A stretch of DNA of 64,000 nt, from positions 1-64,000 of the forward strand of contig NZ_FZOW01000006.1 of NCBI RefSeq assembly GCF_900188125.1, written 5' to 3'. How positions within the stretch are numbered: position 1 is the first letter of the stretch; every line of letters begins with the position of its first letter. The notes below the pieces were generated by a model. That model saw only the letters and a list, made by a program, of their open reading frames with translations, searched no databases and had not been told where the DNA came from. Source of the stretch: Rhodococcoides kyotonense (GTDB lineage Bacteria > Actinomycetota > Actinomycetes > Mycobacteriales > Mycobacteriaceae). A program made the translations under genes and the position numbers. This document shows positions 1-11,932 of the stretch, piece by piece.

Positions 1-14
1 AGGGCAACTGTTCC

Positions 15-43
15 AGCCTATCCCAGCTTGGTCTCGGATGCAA
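15..43 (-). promoter_or_regulatory. Promoter (downstream copy, rrn-like)
   Basis: On the minus strand TTGCAT (38-43) and TAGGCT (15-20) are 17 bases apart. The sequence after the -10 box, GGAACAGTTGCCC, is close to the TGGCAGGGTTGCCC segment known at mycobacterial rrn promoters. This is the main basis for placing an rRNA operon just beyond the left edge. Confidence 0.55.
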
Positions 44-144
44 GCTCCGACTCTTGGGGGACAAACCATGCCAGGCACTCCGTACAACCTCGTTGCCATG
101 TCGTTGAAGACTTGGTCGGTGTCCGTGTCGCTCTGACTCGACAA

Positions 145-173
145 AAGTTACGCGAGCAGATCGCACCACGCAA
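145..173 (-). promoter_or_regulatory. Promoter (upstream copy of tandem pair)
   Basis: On the minus strand a -35 box TTGCGT (positions 168-173) and a -10 box TAACTT (145-150) are separated by exactly 17 bases. It is the first of two promoters directed out of the left edge, the arrangement usual for ribosomal RNA operons. No start site has been mapped. Confidence 0.5.
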
Positions 174-290
174 ATCCGCAGGTCGTCGAACATTCTTCGG
201 ACGTTTACCCAGCTAGGCGACCCGCAAACTGCCCGACACGAGCAACAGGCCTCGAATCCAGCCACTGTGACGCCGGACATACTTCGCCGG

Positions 291-974
291 TCAAGCGTCA
301 GCAACATCCAGAACATGTTGCGGCACAGCGACTTCGGGTTCGACATCGGCTGAGGTACGGAGTTTGCCCGTCGTCTCCGCGATCGGGACCACACCCGCCC
401 ACACGCCGCCGGCGTCGATGTCGCTCGCGTCGTCGACCGGATCACCTGCACGAGCCTTCACGGACGCTTCGTACAAGGGCAACGCAAGCACGACCGTCGC
501 CGCGAGTTCCTTCTTCGTGTGGGCCCGCAGATGGGTACTTCGCCCATCCACCACCTGATCGACGATCGCGTCCAATGCGAGGGCACGCTCAGCCTCGTCG
601 GTGACGACTCTCGGGGTTCCCAACACGACGGCACTCCGGTAGTTCATCGAGTGATGGAACGCCGACCTCGCCAGAACCAGACCGTCGAGGACGGTCACCG
701 TCACACAGATCTCGCCCGTCGGCGCGTCGACCAGACTTCGTGCGGCAACCGACCCATGCAGATACAGGCTGCCGCCGCGGTCCGGCCCATCGAAATCGAC
801 ACCGAACGCCGTCGGCAACACACGCACACATCCGTCGACGACCACCCCGAGATGGCAGATCCGCGACGACGCCAGCACATCGGCCAAGTCGGCTCGGTCC
901 GTGCGCGCTCGGATCTTCCCCCGTCGGATGGCCGAACGGGGTGTCGGGGACAGCTGCACGGGATCATTGCTCAC
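291..974 (-). CDS. Pyridoxamine 5'-phosphate oxidase family protein
   Basis: A protein of about 227 residues in the pyridoxamine-phosphate-oxidase / FMN-binding split-barrel family (Pyridox_ox_2, the group of putative flavin-binding and NimA-like proteins). Family features are the LSPTPRS segment near the N-terminus, CHLGVV, LPTAFGVDFDG and the following LYLHGS motif. The start at GTG 974 is chosen because similarity begins just after it and it leaves room for a divergent promoter; an upstream GTG at 1016 would leave 3 bases before the neighbouring gene. It is divergent from a MocR regulator, which hints at vitamin-B6-linked control. Substrate unknown; the family assignment is good. Confidence 0.8.
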   Translation of the reverse strand: MSNDPVQLSPTPRSAIRRGKIRARTDRADLADVLASSRICHLGVVVDGCVRVLPTAFGVDFDGPDRGGSLYLHGSVAARSLVDAPTGEICVTVTVLDGLVLARSAFHHSMNYRSAVVLGTPRVVTDEAERALALDAIVDQVVDGRSTHLRAHTKKELAATVVLALPLYEASVKARAGDPVDDASDIDAGGVWAGVVPIAETTGKLRTSADVEPEVAVPQHVLDVADA

Positions 975-1019
975 CCATCGATGATGCTCGACAAGTGGCC
1001 TCACGTCATGATCCACTGA

Positions 1020-2465
1020 ATGGAGATCTTGCTAGGCCACTTCTCGCTCCACCCGGAGGTCCCGTTGCTCCCGTCGTCGCTGTCGATCGCACTCGACCGA
1101 TCGGACAGCCGCACGCTTCCTGTCCAGATCGCCGATCGGATCCGCACGTCCATCAGCGACCGACTCCTCCCCGAAGAGTCCCGATTACCAAGCAGCAGAG
1201 CGCTTTCCGCTGAGATCGGCGTCGCACGGGGCGTCGTCGAGCATGCTTTCGATCAACTGATCGCAGAGGGTTGGCTCGAATCACGACGCGGATCCGGGAC
1301 GTATGTGCGGCGTCTGCCGCCGCCCGGAAGCAGTCCTCACCGGAGCAGTCCTCGGAAGTGCGGCACGCATCCCGCTGACAGCACTCTCCTCCGGCTTGCG
1401 ACCGGTACGCCGTGGATTCCACCCCACCTGTCTGCCGCATGGAAGCGCGCGTGGCGGGACGCCGGCACCGCCCCTCACCCAGATTCGTATCCGGACCCCC
1501 TCGGCGAACCGTCCTTACGCGCAGCCGTCGCCCAGCTCCTCGGCAGAGCTCGCGGGTTGCACACGGATCCGGATTCGATCGTGATCACAACCGGCAGCAT
1601 TCACGGACTCGGTCTGGCACTGTCCGCGCTTGCCGAGCCTGTTGGAGTCGGCGCACCGGTGCTGGCACACGAGAACCCCGGCTACCGCGTCGCCACCACC
1701 ACTGCCCTCCGGTCCGGGTGGTCGGTGTTCGACGTCGCGGTCGACGGCGATGGGATCGAGACCGACGATCTCGATGCCGCACCCGATTCCACACGCGCGG
1801 TCTATGTCACGCCGTCGCACCAACACCCCACCGGAGGACTCCTTCCAGTGGGCCGCCGACGGGCACTCGCCGACTTCGCACGGACGCGCAACGTGATGAT
1901 CCTCGAGGACGACTACGATTCCGAATTCCGTTACGACGTAGCACCTTTGCCGACTGTGGCCGAACTCGCGCCGGACAGGACGGTCTATCTCGGAACCGTC
2001 GCCAAGACCTTCGGCGGAGGAATCAGACTCGGGTGGTTGGTCGCCCCACCCCACGTCGTCGACGAGATCGTGTCGGTGCGCATCGACACCGGTGACTATC
2101 CGTCACTGCCCGTCCAACACGCCGTCGCATCGTTACTGCGTGACGGGGAATGGGACCGGACCGTGCGCGCCGCGCGTCGGCGATACCGAGAACGCGACCG
2201 ACGCATCACCGACGCGCTTGCTCCCTACGGGGAACTGCGCGGAGTCGGCGCCGGAATGCACACCACGTTGCTCCTGCCCGCACGCGTCGCCGCCGAAGTG
2301 GCCAGGCTCGCGGCGCGTCGAGGCATCGACGTCGACACGCTGGAGAAGTCGACGCGTAGTCCCTCACCCGTCACCGGCCTGATCGTCGGATACGGGTCAC
2401 TGTCCGAGGACCAACTCACCTACGGCCTCGACGTCCTGGTCGACGCGTTGAACAACGTCAGCTGA
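1020..2465 (+). CDS. MocR/PdxR-type GntR regulator with aminotransferase domain
   Basis: A 481-residue chimeric regulator. An N-terminal winged-helix GntR DNA-binding domain (about residues 25-95, with [17 protein letters not shown]) is followed by a fold-type I aminotransferase-like domain. The PLP lysine lies in [14 protein letters not shown] and the usual [11 protein letters not shown] segment is present. Known family members sense pyridoxal phosphate and activate pdxST or repress themselves. It is divergent from a pyridoxamine-phosphate-oxidase-like gene, so that gene is the obvious candidate target (inference). Its 3' end overlaps the convergent murA by 8 bases. Confidence 0.88.
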   Translation: MEILLGHFSLHPEVPLLPSSLSIALDRSDSRTLPVQIADRIRTSISDRLLPEESRLPSSRALSAEIGVARGVVEHAFDQLIAEGWLESRRGSGTYVRRLPPPGSSPHRSSPRKCGTHPADSTLLRLATGTPWIPPHLSAAWKRAWRDAGTAPHPDSYPDPLGEPSLRAAVAQLLGRARGLHTDPDSIVITTGSIHGLGLALSALAEPVGVGAPVLAHENPGYRVATTTALRSGWSVFDVAVDGDGIETDDLDAAPDSTRAVYVTPSHQHPTGGLLPVGRRRALADFARTRNVMILEDDYDSEFRYDVAPLPTVAELAPDRTVYLGTVAKTFGGGIRLGWLVAPPHVVDEIVSVRIDTGDYPSLPVQHAVASLLRDGEWDRTVRAARRRYRERDRRITDALAPYGELRGVGAGMHTTLLLPARVAAEVARLAARRGIDVDTLEKSTRSPSPVTGLIVGYGSLSEDQLTYGLDVLVDALNNVS

Positions 2466-3711
2466 CGCGTTCGATCGTCCCGCCCAGCGCCGTCAGGTTC
2501 TCGACGAAACGTGGGTAGCCACGGTCGATGTGATAGACGTCGTGCACCTCGGTGACGCCGTCGGCGCACAGGCCGGCCAGCACGAGACCGGCACCGGCGC
2601 GGATGTCCGACGACCAGACCGGCGCGCTCGACAGTTGCGGGACTCCGCGCACGACGGCGTGGTGTCCGTCCGTCCTGGCATCGGCGCCGAGACGAATCAT
2701 CTCCTCGACGAACCGGAACCGAGCTTCGAAGACGTTCTCGGTGATCATCGAGGTTCCGTTGGCGACCGCAGCCAACCCGATCGCCATCGGCTGGAGGTCC
2801 GTCGGGAATCCCGGAAACGGCAGAGTCGCGAAGTTGACCGCCGTCGGGCGCTCGTGCTGGACCACCCGGAAACCGTCGGCCTCGAGCGTCACCTCGGAAC
2901 CGGCTGCTCGCAGCTTGTCGAGAACGAGCGACAGGTGCTTGGGGTTGACACCGCGCACTCGGACGTCGCCTCGGGTCATGGCCGCTGCGATACCCCAGGT
3001 CGCTGCGACGATGCGGTCACCGATGACTCGATGGGTCGTCGGCTTCAGCTTCTCGACGCCCTTGATGGTCAAGGTCGACGAGCCGCCGCCCTTGATGTTG
3101 GCGCCCATGTCGTTCAGCATGTTGCAGACATCGACGATGTCGGGCTCACGTGCTGCGTTGTCGATGACCGTTTCGCCTTTGGCCAGGACCGCGGCCATCA
3201 GGATGTTCTCCGTGGCGCCGACCGACGGGAACGCCAGTCTGATGTTCGCCCCGCGCAGTTCGTCTGCTTCGGCGACGACGCATCCGTGCTGGATCTCGCT
3301 GTGCGCACCGAGCAGCCGGAGGCCGGATTGATGCATGTCCAGTGGCCGCGAGCCGATGGCGTCGCCACCCGGCAACGCGACGACGGCCCGCTTGCATCGA
3401 GCGACCAACGGACCGAGAACACAGACCGACGCTCTGAACTGCGTCACCGCCGGGAAATCCGCATGATATTTCGGCTCGGCCGGCGTCGTGATGCGCACGA
3501 CGTCGCCCTCCAGCTCGACGTCACAGCCCAGGCCGCGCAACACCTCCGCCATCAACGGCACATCGAGGATGTCCGGGCAATTGGTGATCGTGCTCGTGCC
3601 CTCGGCCAACAGCGCCGCGGCCATCAGTTTCAGAACGCTGTTCTTGGCGCCGCCCACCGACACCTCACCGACGAGTCGGTTACCTCCGGATACCAAAAAG
3701 CGTTCACTCAC
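2458..3711 (-). CDS. murA: UDP-N-acetylglucosamine 1-carboxyvinyltransferase
   Basis: The first committed enzyme of peptidoglycan precursor synthesis, transferring enolpyruvyl from PEP to UDP-GlcNAc in the cytoplasm. The 417-residue length and the motifs [31 protein letters not shown] and [13 protein letters not shown] are typical. GTG at 3711 is chosen as start because homologues begin with [12 protein letters not shown]; an upstream ATG at 3747 would add an unrelated leader. The PEP-binding loop reads [14 protein letters not shown], so the cysteine alkylated by fosfomycin in other bacteria is aspartate here (codon at 3361-3363), as in mycobacteria. It is divergent from the PduO gene, 56 bases away. 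Confidence 0.97.
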   Translation of the reverse strand: MSERFLVSGGNRLVGEVSVGGAKNSVLKLMAAALLAEGTSTITNCPDILDVPLMAEVLRGLGCDVELEGDVVRITTPAEPKYHADFPAVTQFRASVCVLGPLVARCKRAVVALPGGDAIGSRPLDMHQSGLRLLGAHSEIQHGCVVAEADELRGANIRLAFPSVGATENILMAAVLAKGETVIDNAAREPDIVDVCNMLNDMGANIKGGGSSTLTIKGVEKLKPTTHRVIGDRIVAATWGIAAAMTRGDVRVRGVNPKHLSLVLDKLRAAGSEVTLEADGFRVVQHERPTAVNFATLPFPGFPTDLQPMAIGLAAVANGTSMITENVFEARFRFVEEMIRLGADARTDGHHAVVRGVPQLSSAPVWSSDIRAGAGLVLAGLCADGVTEVHDVYHIDRGYPRFVENLTALGGTIERVS

Positions 3712-3767
3712 AACTCGACAGCGTAGCTGTGGGAACAGAGACCCCATCCGAGCGGTACCGTGACTCC

Positions 3768-4352
3768 ATGGCTGTGCACCTCACCCGCATCTACACACGC
3801 ACCGGCGACGACGGCACCACCGGTCTCAGCGACTTCTCGCGGGTCACGAAGACCGACGCGCGCCTCGTCGCGTACGCGGACTGCGACGAGACGAACGCCA
3901 GCCTCGGAGTCGTTCTCGCACTGGGCAATCCGCCCCAGAAGGTCATCGACGTCATCAGGACGATCCAAAGCGATCTGTTCGACGCGGGTGCCGACCTGTC
4001 CACTCCGGTCGTCGAGGAGCCTAAGTATCCGCCTCTTCGTATCGACCAGGGCTACATCGACCGGCTCGAGGCCTGGTGCGATGAGTTCAACGAGGATCTC
4101 GAGCCTCTGACGTCGTTCATCCTGCCTGGCGGCACGCCACTCGGGGCGCTGTTGCACGCCGCGCGCACTGTGTGCCGTCGGGCAGAACGTGCCGCGTGGG
4201 CAGCCGTCGATGCGAGTCCCGACACGACGAACGCGTTGCCAGCGAAGTACTTGAACAGATTGTCCGACCTGCTGTTCATACTCAGCAGATACGCGAATCC
4301 GGACGGCGACGTCCAGTGGGTACCGGGAGCTTCGCGCTCCACCGGCCCTTAG
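3768..4352 (+). CDS. pduO: Cob(I)alamin adenosyltransferase, PduO/MMAB type
   Basis: A 194-residue ATP:corrinoid adenosyltransferase that makes adenosylcobalamin from cob(I)alamin. Motifs of the PduO family are [11 protein letters not shown] at the N-terminus (ATP binding), CRRAERA and [13 protein letters not shown] 3768 is preferred over an in-frame ATG at 3729 because the family starts with [13 protein letters not shown]. It matches the position of Rv1314c next to murA in M. tuberculosis. It runs convergently into the DUF2550 gene, with a 4-base overlap of the two stop codons. Confidence 0.93.
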   Translation: MAVHLTRIYTRTGDDGTTGLSDFSRVTKTDARLVAYADCDETNASLGVVLALGNPPQKVIDVIRTIQSDLFDAGADLSTPVVEEPKYPPLRIDQGYIDRLEAWCDEFNEDLEPLTSFILPGGTPLGALLHAARTVCRRAERAAWAAVDASPDTTNALPAKYLNRLSDLLFILSRYANPDGDVQWVPGASRSTGP

Positions 4353-4786
4353 GCAGCTGGTCGGCCGCGCTTCGAGCGGTCGGACGGCCTCGACTCGAGC
4401 CACGACATGAAGGCGGTCAACGCACCGCGGTCGAGTGCGATCTCGTAGCCCCGACCCTGATCGGTGAGCTCTAGAACAGCAATTTCGTCGCTCATGATGT
4501 CGAACTCGTTGTCACGCGGGCTGCGCCGCTCCCCCACTTCGATGCCCTGACGGGTCATCCGGTGGTTCGGGCCCAACCTCAAGCTCGACAGTTTGAAGAA
4601 CACCATCGTGTTGTCGCCGTAACGAATGACGCCGTGACGCCATCCACTACCACCGGCAGCCGGCGTCACGCGCATGATCGCCGCGGTTCCACCACGGCGG
4701 AGAACGTTCAGGCGATACAGAAAAGCCGCGACGAGACCTGCGAGCAGCACAACCAGGATGATCAGAACGATCACTCCGATGTGCAT
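4349..4786 (-). CDS. DUF2550 domain-containing membrane protein
   Basis: A 145-residue protein with one N-terminal transmembrane helix (about residues 4-24) and a cytoplasmic domain of the DUF2550 family (as Rv1312), with GWRHGVIRYGDN and FKLSSLRLGPN. Start ATG 4786 has GAGG six bases upstream; a GTG one codon earlier is less likely. It lies 33 bases after atpC in the same orientation, the normal actinobacterial arrangement, so it is probably read with the ATP synthase operon. Function unknown. Confidence 0.88.
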   Translation of the reverse strand: MHIGVIVLIILVVLLAGLVAAFLYRLNVLRRGGTAAIMRVTPAAGGSGWRHGVIRYGDNTMVFFKLSSLRLGPNHRMTRQGIEVGERRSPRDNEFDIMSDEIAVLELTDQGRGYEIALDRGALTAFMSWLESRPSDRSKRGRPAA

Positions 4787-4819
4787 CACAGACCTCGTCG
4801 CGGCTTTCTCTACTAGAAC

Positions 4820-5203
4820 CTAGGCGCGCTCAGCGGCACGAATTCGGCCCTTCGCGATGGCGAGGGCTTCCTTGTCGTCTCCGCCTGCGTCCAATACTGC
4901 ACGAGCTGCGTCGACGTCGATGTCCTGCGCGAAGTCCGCGGACTCCGCGAGAACGGTGACGGTCTTGCCCGTGACCGACAGGAAGCCACCGTGGACTGCA
5001 GCCACGATCTTCTCCCCGTCGGTCGTCGTGATGGACACCGTCCCTGCCTCGACGAGCTGACCCAGTACGGGCTCATGGCCGGCCATGATGCCGATCTCAC
5101 CCTCGGTGGTCTGAGCACTGACCAGGGTCGCGTTTCCGGACCACAGACGCTGCTCCACCGCGACGAGTGAAACTTCCATGCCGTTCGTTTCCGCAGAAGT
5201 CAC
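4820..5203 (-). CDS. atpC: ATP synthase F1 subunit epsilon
   Basis: The 127-residue central-stalk subunit that couples gamma rotation to the c-ring and regulates ATP hydrolysis. The N-terminal beta-sandwich is clear ([34 protein letters not shown]). The C-terminal part ([14 protein letters not shown]) is short, as in other actinobacteria. The start is GTG 5203; an internal ATG at 5179 ([10 protein letters not shown]) is an equally reasonable start. It is the last F1 gene of the operon, 6 bases after atpD. Confidence 0.95.
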   Translation of the reverse strand: MTSAETNGMEVSLVAVEQRLWSGNATLVSAQTTEGEIGIMAGHEPVLGQLVEAGTVSITTTDGEKIVAAVHGGFLSVTGKTVTVLAESADFAQDIDVDAARAVLDAGGDDKEALAIAKGRIRAAERA

Positions 5204-5209
5204 GTCGGG

Positions 5210-6661
<1,452 letters not shown>

Positions 6662-7636
6662 TTAGTCACTTCCTGCGCTGTCAGCCAACGCGTTCGCGCC
6701 ACCAACGATTTCGCTGATTTCCTGGGTGATCTGTGCTTGCCGAGCCTGGTTAGCCTGGCGGCTCAGGTTCTCGACCAATTCGTTCGCGTTGTCCGTCGCC
6801 GCCTTCATGGCGGTACGGCGCGCGGCCGACTCGGATGCAGCCGCGTCGAGCAACGAGGAGTAGATCCTCGTGCTGACGTACTTCGGCAGCAGAGCCGACA
6901 GGAGGGTTCCGGCCTCGGGTTCGAAGTCGTACTGGGCCTGCACCTCCGACGCCGAAGGAGAATCGGTGAGCGCGTCCGCGCCCATCTGGATCTCCTCGTC
7001 GGTGTACGAGATCTCCAGCGGAGCCATACGGCGAACTTCCGGCTTCTGCGTCAGCATCGACACGAATCGTGTGTAGACGATGTGCAGTTCGTCGACACCT
7101 TCGATGGTGCCTTCACCGTTCGGTGCGTCCACGTTGGAACCGGATCCCGCCATGAACAGCTCGACCAAGTGCTTGCTGGCCTTCGCGGCATCGGCGTAAC
7201 CCGGCTCCTGGGAGAAGCCCGTCCAAGCACCCTTCACATCGCGCTCGCGGAAGGTGTAGTACGTGAGTCCCTTCGCACCGAGCACGTAGATGACCGGATC
7301 CTTGCCCTCGGAACGGAGAAGCTGGAACAGCTCTTCTGCTTCCTTGAGGACATTGGAGTTGTAACCGCCGCACATACCGCGGTCACTGGTGACGACCAGG
7401 ACCGCTGCACGCTTGGGCTCGGGCCGCTCGTTCAGCAGCGGGTGATCCAGCGAACCGGATGCACTCGCCAACGCCGAGAGCACGTTGGTGATCTCTTCCG
7501 CGTACGGCTTCGATGCAGCGACACGGGCCTGCGCCTTGGTGATTCGCGATGTCGCGATCAACTCCTGCGCCTTGGTGATCTTCTTCGTCGAGTTGACCGA
7601 CTTGATCCGGGAACGCAGCTCGAGGATGCTTGCCAT
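6662..7636 (-). CDS. atpG: ATP synthase F1 subunit gamma
   Basis: The rotor shaft of F1, 324 residues. Family ends are intact: [20 protein letters not shown] at the N-terminus and [15 protein letters not shown] with [14 protein letters not shown] near the C-terminus. Around residues 165-185 it carries an extra loop ([19 protein letters not shown]) of the sort described in mycobacteria and relatives, where it lowers ATP hydrolysis. It lies between atpA (54 bases upstream) and atpD. Confidence 0.98.
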   Translation of the reverse strand: MASILELRSRIKSVNSTKKITKAQELIATSRITKAQARVAASKPYAEEITNVLSALASASGSLDHPLLNERPEPKRAAVLVVTSDRGMCGGYNSNVLKEAEELFQLLRSEGKDPVIYVLGAKGLTYYTFRERDVKGAWTGFSQEPGYADAAKASKHLVELFMAGSGSNVDAPNGEGTIEGVDELHIVYTRFVSMLTQKPEVRRMAPLEISYTDEEIQMGADALTDSPSASEVQAQYDFEPEAGTLLSALLPKYVSTRIYSSLLDAAASESAARRTAMKAATDNANELVENLSRQANQARQAQITQEISEIVGGANALADSAGSD

Positions 7637-7690
7637 CAGCTGTTCACGCTCCCTTCTCTACTCGTAACGACACTGGGCATCACTCGCGAC

Positions 7691-9334
7691 CTACTTGCTG
7701 ACGGTCTTGCGAGTGACGTTGACCTGCTCCTGGTTGACCTCGTCGGGGTTCAGCGTGTCGGCCTCGGCCTCGTTGACGACGCGGTTGCCCTCGGAATCCA
7801 GGAATCCGGCCTTGAACTTGTCGGTGGCTGCGAGAAGAGCCTGCTGAGCGTCGTCGTCGAGAGCCTTGCCACCGGCAATGCTGTCGTAGACGCCGCTGGC
7901 GTTGCGGTGCAGATCCTCGAGCAGCTCGCTCTCGAAGCGACGGACGTCGCCGACGGGAACGGAGTCGTACGTGCCCTGTCCGGCGAGCCAGATCGAGATG
8001 ATCTGATCTTCGACGGCGATCGGCGCGTACTGGTCCTGCTTCAGCAGCTCGACCAGGCGTGCGCCGCGCTCGAGCTGAGCCTTGGAGGCAGCGTCGAGGT
8101 CGGAGGCGAATGCCGAGAAGGCTTCGAGCTCACGGTACTGAGCGAGCTCCAGACGCAGCGATCCGGAAACCTTCTTCATGCCCTTGGTCTGCGCGGCGCC
8201 ACCGACTCGGGAGACGGAGATACCGACGTTGATTGCGGGGCGAACACCCTTGTTGAACAGGTCCGACTCCAGGAAGACCTGGCCGTCGGTGATGGAGATG
8301 ACGTTCGTCGGGATGTATGCCGAGACGTCGTTCGCCTTGGTCTCGATGATCGGCAGTGCCGTCAGCGATCCACCGCCGAGCTCGTCGGACAGCTTCGCCG
8401 AACGCTCCAGCAGACGGGAGTGCAAGTAGAAGACGTCACCGGGGTATGCCTCGCGGCCCGGCGGGCGACGCAGCAGAAGCGAGATCGCGCGGTAAGCCTC
8501 GGCCTGCTTGGTCAGGTCGTCGAACACGATGAGGACGTGCTTGCCCTGGTACATCCAGTGCTGGCCGATGGCCGAGCCGGTGTACGGAGCGAGCCACTTG
8601 AAGCCGGCGGAGTCGGAAGCAGGAGCGGCGACGATCGTCGTGTACTCCAGTGCGCCCTGCTCTTCGAGCGCAGCCTTGACGCCTGCGATCGTGGAGCCCT
8701 TCTGGCCGATGGCGACGTAGATGCAGCGAACCTGCTTCTTGTCGTCGCCGGACTCCCAGTTGGCCTTCTGGTTCAGGATGGCGTCGATGCAGACGGCGGT
8801 CTTGCCCGTCTTACGGTCGCCGATGACGAGCTGACGCTGGCCGCGGCCGATCGGGGTCATCGCGTCGATGGCCTTGATACCGGTCTGCAGCGGCTCTTCG
8901 ACCGGCTGACGCTCGAGCACGGATGCTGCCTGCAGCTCGAGTGCGCGGGTCTCCGACGACTCGATGTCGCCGAGGCCGTCGATGGGCTGGCCCAATGGGT
9001 TGACGACGCGGCCCAGGTAGCCGTCGCCGACCGGCACGGACAGAACGTCACCCGTGCGCTTGACTTCCTGGCCTTCTTCGATGTGCTCGTAGTCACCGAG
9101 GATGACGGCACCGATCTCGGTGGCATCCAGGTTGAGCGCCACACCGAGTACGCCACCGGGGAATTCCAGCAGCTCGTTGGACATCGCCGACGGCAGTCCG
9201 GACACGTGAGCGATTCCGTCGCTCGTGTCGGTAACCGTGCCGACCTCCTCGCGGGAGGACTCCGGTGAGTAGCTCGCGGTGAAGTTCTCGATCGCGCTAC
9301 GGATCTCGTCGGAGGAGATCGTCAGCTCCGCCAT
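7691..9334 (-). CDS. atpA: ATP synthase F1 subunit alpha
   Basis: The 547-residue non-catalytic nucleotide-binding subunit. Walker A GDRKTGKT is near residue 172 and the arginine-finger region [18 protein letters not shown] is present. It has a polar C-terminal tail of about 35 residues (after [10 protein letters not shown]) beyond the length usual in Escherichia coli; in mycobacteria such a tail is known to suppress ATP hydrolysis. ATG 9334 follows a weak purine-rich site. The gene sits between atpH and atpG. Confidence 0.98.
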   Translation of the reverse strand: MAELTISSDEIRSAIENFTASYSPESSREEVGTVTDTSDGIAHVSGLPSAMSNELLEFPGGVLGVALNLDATEIGAVILGDYEHIEEGQEVKRTGDVLSVPVGDGYLGRVVNPLGQPIDGLGDIESSETRALELQAASVLERQPVEEPLQTGIKAIDAMTPIGRGQRQLVIGDRKTGKTAVCIDAILNQKANWESGDDKKQVRCIYVAIGQKGSTIAGVKAALEEQGALEYTTIVAAPASDSAGFKWLAPYTGSAIGQHWMYQGKHVLIVFDDLTKQAEAYRAISLLLRRPPGREAYPGDVFYLHSRLLERSAKLSDELGGGSLTALPIIETKANDVSAYIPTNVISITDGQVFLESDLFNKGVRPAINVGISVSRVGGAAQTKGMKKVSGSLRLELAQYRELEAFSAFASDLDAASKAQLERGARLVELLKQDQYAPIAVEDQIISIWLAGQGTYDSVPVGDVRRFESELLEDLHRNASGVYDSIAGGKALDDDAQQALLAATDKFKAGFLDSEGNRVVNEAEADTLNPDEVNQEQVNVTRKTVSK

Positions 9335-9424
9335 ATTGTTTCCTGCTCTTCCTTCAATGTTCGCGGTATCAAACGCTTCGCAGTTCGAAACGTCTATCGG
9401 GAGACCGTGGGGTCCGTACTCGGA

Positions 9425-10258
9425 CTACTTGAGTGTCTTTCGCAATGCAGCGAGGCGTCCTGCCCCACTACCGTCGATGACCTCGTCGCCTATCCGGACC
9501 ACGAGTCCGCTGAGCAGTTCGGTATCGACCTCGACATGCACGGTGACGGGCTTGCCGTACGTGCGCGTCAGTGTCGCAGTCAGCTTCTCGAGCTGACTGT
9601 CGCTGAGCGGCGCCGCGCTGCGCACATGTGCGACAGCTCGGTCACGGACCTGGGCCGCTTGTCCTGCCAGCGCATCCAACGCGTCGGCCGGGGCCGTCGT
9701 GCGAAGACGGCTGATCGCCTGGATCGCCAGAGCCTCGGTAACCGCAGTCACCTTGCCGTAGAGGAGGCGTCCGAGCAGCTCACGCTTGGCCTGAACCGGC
9801 TTGCCGAGATCCGACAACGCCTGCTCGAGCGAGGGGTTGGCTGCCACGATGCGGCCGAGGCGGAACAGTTCGTCCTCGACGGTATCGAGCTGGTCCTGAT
9901 CGGCCGCGGCACGAAGCAGAGCTTCGCGTCCCAGCTCGACCAGCGAGTTCAGCAGGTCCGATGCCTTGGACCAGCTCTCCGAGACCGCGCTCTTCAAGAT
10001 CTGAGCGGTGATCCCGGAGACCTGTCCGGCGAACAGCTCCTCCACGAGAGCGCTGCGACGACTCGCCGAGACCGACGCGTCGGCCAGCGCGGTACGCAAC
10101 GTGCGCTGTCCGTCGAGGGTCTCGACGACAGCGAAGAGCTCGGCACCGGTCTGCGCGGCAGAAGCAGTAGCTTCACCTGCCGACGCAGACCCGAGCGCAT
10201 CGTTCGCAACCGAACGCGTGCGGGCAAGTGCCTCACGAGAAGTTGCGTACATGGTCAT
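9425..10258 (-). CDS. atpH: ATP synthase F1 subunit delta
   Basis: The peripheral-stalk subunit linking b to the top of the alpha/beta hexamer. At 277 residues it is longer than the roughly 180 of proteobacterial delta but normal for corynebacteria and rhodococci. In mycobacteria the same gene is fused to a b subunit; here there is no fused membrane segment. The conserved C-terminal part reads [27 protein letters not shown] 10258 or ATG 10252 can serve as start; GGAAAG lies just upstream. It starts 1 base after the atpF stop. Confidence 0.95.
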   Translation of the reverse strand: MTMYATSREALARTRSVANDALGSASAGEATASAAQTGAELFAVVETLDGQRTLRTALADASVSASRRSALVEELFAGQVSGITAQILKSAVSESWSKASDLLNSLVELGREALLRAAADQDQLDTVEDELFRLGRIVAANPSLEQALSDLGKPVQAKRELLGRLLYGKVTAVTEALAIQAISRLRTTAPADALDALAGQAAQVRDRAVAHVRSAAPLSDSQLEKLTATLTRTYGKPVTVHVEVDTELLSGLVVRIGDEVIDGSGAGRLAALRKTLK

Positions 10259-10259
10259 C

Positions 10260-10823
10260 TCACTTTCCGGCTGCAGAGTCAGCCGTGACGGAGTCGAGTT
10301 CGCTCAGGAAGCGGTCGATCGAGCCTGCGCGCTTCGCCTCGTCGGACAACTGCTCTCCGATGACCTTCTCGGCGAGTTCCACTGCCGTACGTCCCAGGTC
10401 GCCACGAAGTTCCGTGACGATCTGCTGACGCTGCGCGACGAGCTGGCTGTGGCCTGCGGCCACGATCCGGTCGCTCTCTTCCTGCGCCTTCGTCTTCATT
10501 TCGGCGAGGATGGCCTGACCCTGGGTGCGCGCTTCCTCACGGATCTGCGCAGCCTCGGATCGAGCGTCGGCAAGCTGCTTCTGGTACTGCTCGAGAGCAG
10601 CCTTCGCTTCTGCCTGCGCCTCTTCGGCCCTCTTGATGCCGCCTTCGATCAGATCGCTGCGCTGGCCCAGCACCTGCTGGAACTTCGGAAGGATGTACTT
10701 CCAGAAGACGAAGCCGATGACAGCGATGCAGACCAAAGACCAAACGATGTCGTATGTCGCGGGGAGGAGAGGATTGATGTCCTCGCCTTCCTCCGCGGCC
10801 AAGATCGCGATGTTGGTTGCCAT
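10260..10823 (-). CDS. atpF: ATP synthase Fo subunit b
   Basis: A 187-residue peripheral-stalk subunit. One transmembrane helix (about residues 25-48, [20 protein letters not shown]) precedes a long charged amphipathic helix rich in Glu, Ala, Gln and Arg (residues 60-150), as expected for the b dimer. Start ATG 10823 lies 6 bases after the atpE stop. Only one b-type gene is visible in the operon. Confidence 0.97.
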   Translation of the reverse strand: MATNIAILAAEEGEDINPLLPATYDIVWSLVCIAVIGFVFWKYILPKFQQVLGQRSDLIEGGIKRAEEAQAEAKAALEQYQKQLADARSEAAQIREEARTQGQAILAEMKTKAQEESDRIVAAGHSQLVAQRQQIVTELRGDLGRTAVELAEKVIGEQLSDEAKRAGSIDRFLSELDSVTADSAAGK

Positions 10824-10829
10824 GTCGAA

Positions 10830-11138
<309 letters not shown>

Positions 11139-11155
11139 CTAGTCGGTCGAGCGGT

Positions 11156-11932
11156 CTAGTGAGAGTCGGCGTGCAGCGCGAGATCGATGTACACCGCGGT
11201 CAGCAGCGCGAAGACGTATGCCTGCAGACCGATGACGAGCATCTCGAACAGCGTGAAGCCGAAGCCCGCTGCAAGGGAGAACACGCCGAAAATCTTCATT
11301 CCCGCCGCGGCCTGGAAGAAGAAGAACTGGGTCGCGCTGAAGAACAGCACGAGCATGAGGTGGCCGGCCAGCATGTTGGCCATGAGACGAACGGTCAGCG
11401 TGAACGGCCGAAGGATGAAGGTCGAGATGAACTCGATCGGAATCAGAATGATGTGCAGAGCAGGCGGCACGTTGGGAACCACGATGCTGCTCTTGACGTA
11501 CTTGAAGAAGCCGTACTTCTTGATACCCACGTAGTTGAACGTGACGTAGGCGATGGCCGCAAGCACGATCGGCATACCGATTCTGGCGTTCGGCGAGATG
11601 TTCAGGAACGGGATGATGCCCGACAGGTTCATGAACAACACGGCGAAGAAGATCGTCATGATGATCGGAAGGAACCGCTTGCCCTGCTCCTTGCCGAGGA
11701 TCTCGTCGGCGATCTGAACCTTGACGAAGTCGAGCATGTACTCGACGCCGTTCTGCAGACCGCGCGGGACGACCTTCGGGCTTCGCATCGCGAACGCGAA
11801 CAACACGACCAGCACGAGGGTCATGAGAATGCGAATCAGCATCAGCCGGTCGAGTTCGAAGGGGGTGCCTTCGAACAACACAGCGGGAGGAAAGAAGTCG
11901 GATAGTGACGGCGGGTGGAACTCCGCAGCCAA
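11156..11932 (-). CDS. atpB: ATP synthase Fo subunit a
   Basis: A membrane stator subunit of about 258 residues that forms the proton half-channels. Transmembrane segments run throughout, and the essential arginine is in LTVRLMANMLAGH. No in-frame ATG or GTG is available at the front: the only usual start codon is TTG 11932, which lacks a nearby ribosome binding site. Five codons upstream a CTG (11945-11947) has GGGAGAG placed four bases before it and would add MSVTN, so the true start may be CTG. The gene is preceded by a 325-base leader. Confidence 0.93.
   Translation of the reverse strand: MAAEFHPPSLSDFFPPAVLFEGTPFELDRLMLIRILMTLVLVVLFAFAMRSPKVVPRGLQNGVEYMLDFVKVQIADEILGKEQGKRFLPIIMTIFFAVLFMNLSGIIPFLNISPNARIGMPIVLAAIAYVTFNYVGIKKYGFFKYVKSSIVVPNVPPALHIILIPIEFISTFILRPFTLTVRLMANMLAGHLMLVLFFSATQFFFFQAAAGMKIFGVFSLAAGFGFTLFEMLVIGLQAYVFALLTAVYIDLALHADSH

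Larger units (their letters stand above)
1..290. other. Non-coding region with leftward rrn-type promoters
   Basis: No credible gene is seen here; a short frame from a TTG at 28 has no ribosome binding site or recognisable product. On the minus strand the stretch carries two tandem sigma-70-like promoters, listed separately, pointing out of the window. In related genomes murA is followed by a ribosomal RNA operon, and the bases after the second -10 (GGAACAGTTGCCC) resemble the start region of mycobacterial rrn transcripts. I infer that an rrn operon begins just left of position 1; no rRNA gene is inside the window. Confidence 0.55.

Noticed and set aside
28-216. A 62-codon frame from TTG at the left edge
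   Set aside because: No ribosome binding site, no recognisable product, and it overlaps two good promoters on the other strand.
2530-3726. A 398-codon frame on the plus strand across murA
   Set aside because: Antisense shadow of murA with no family resemblance.
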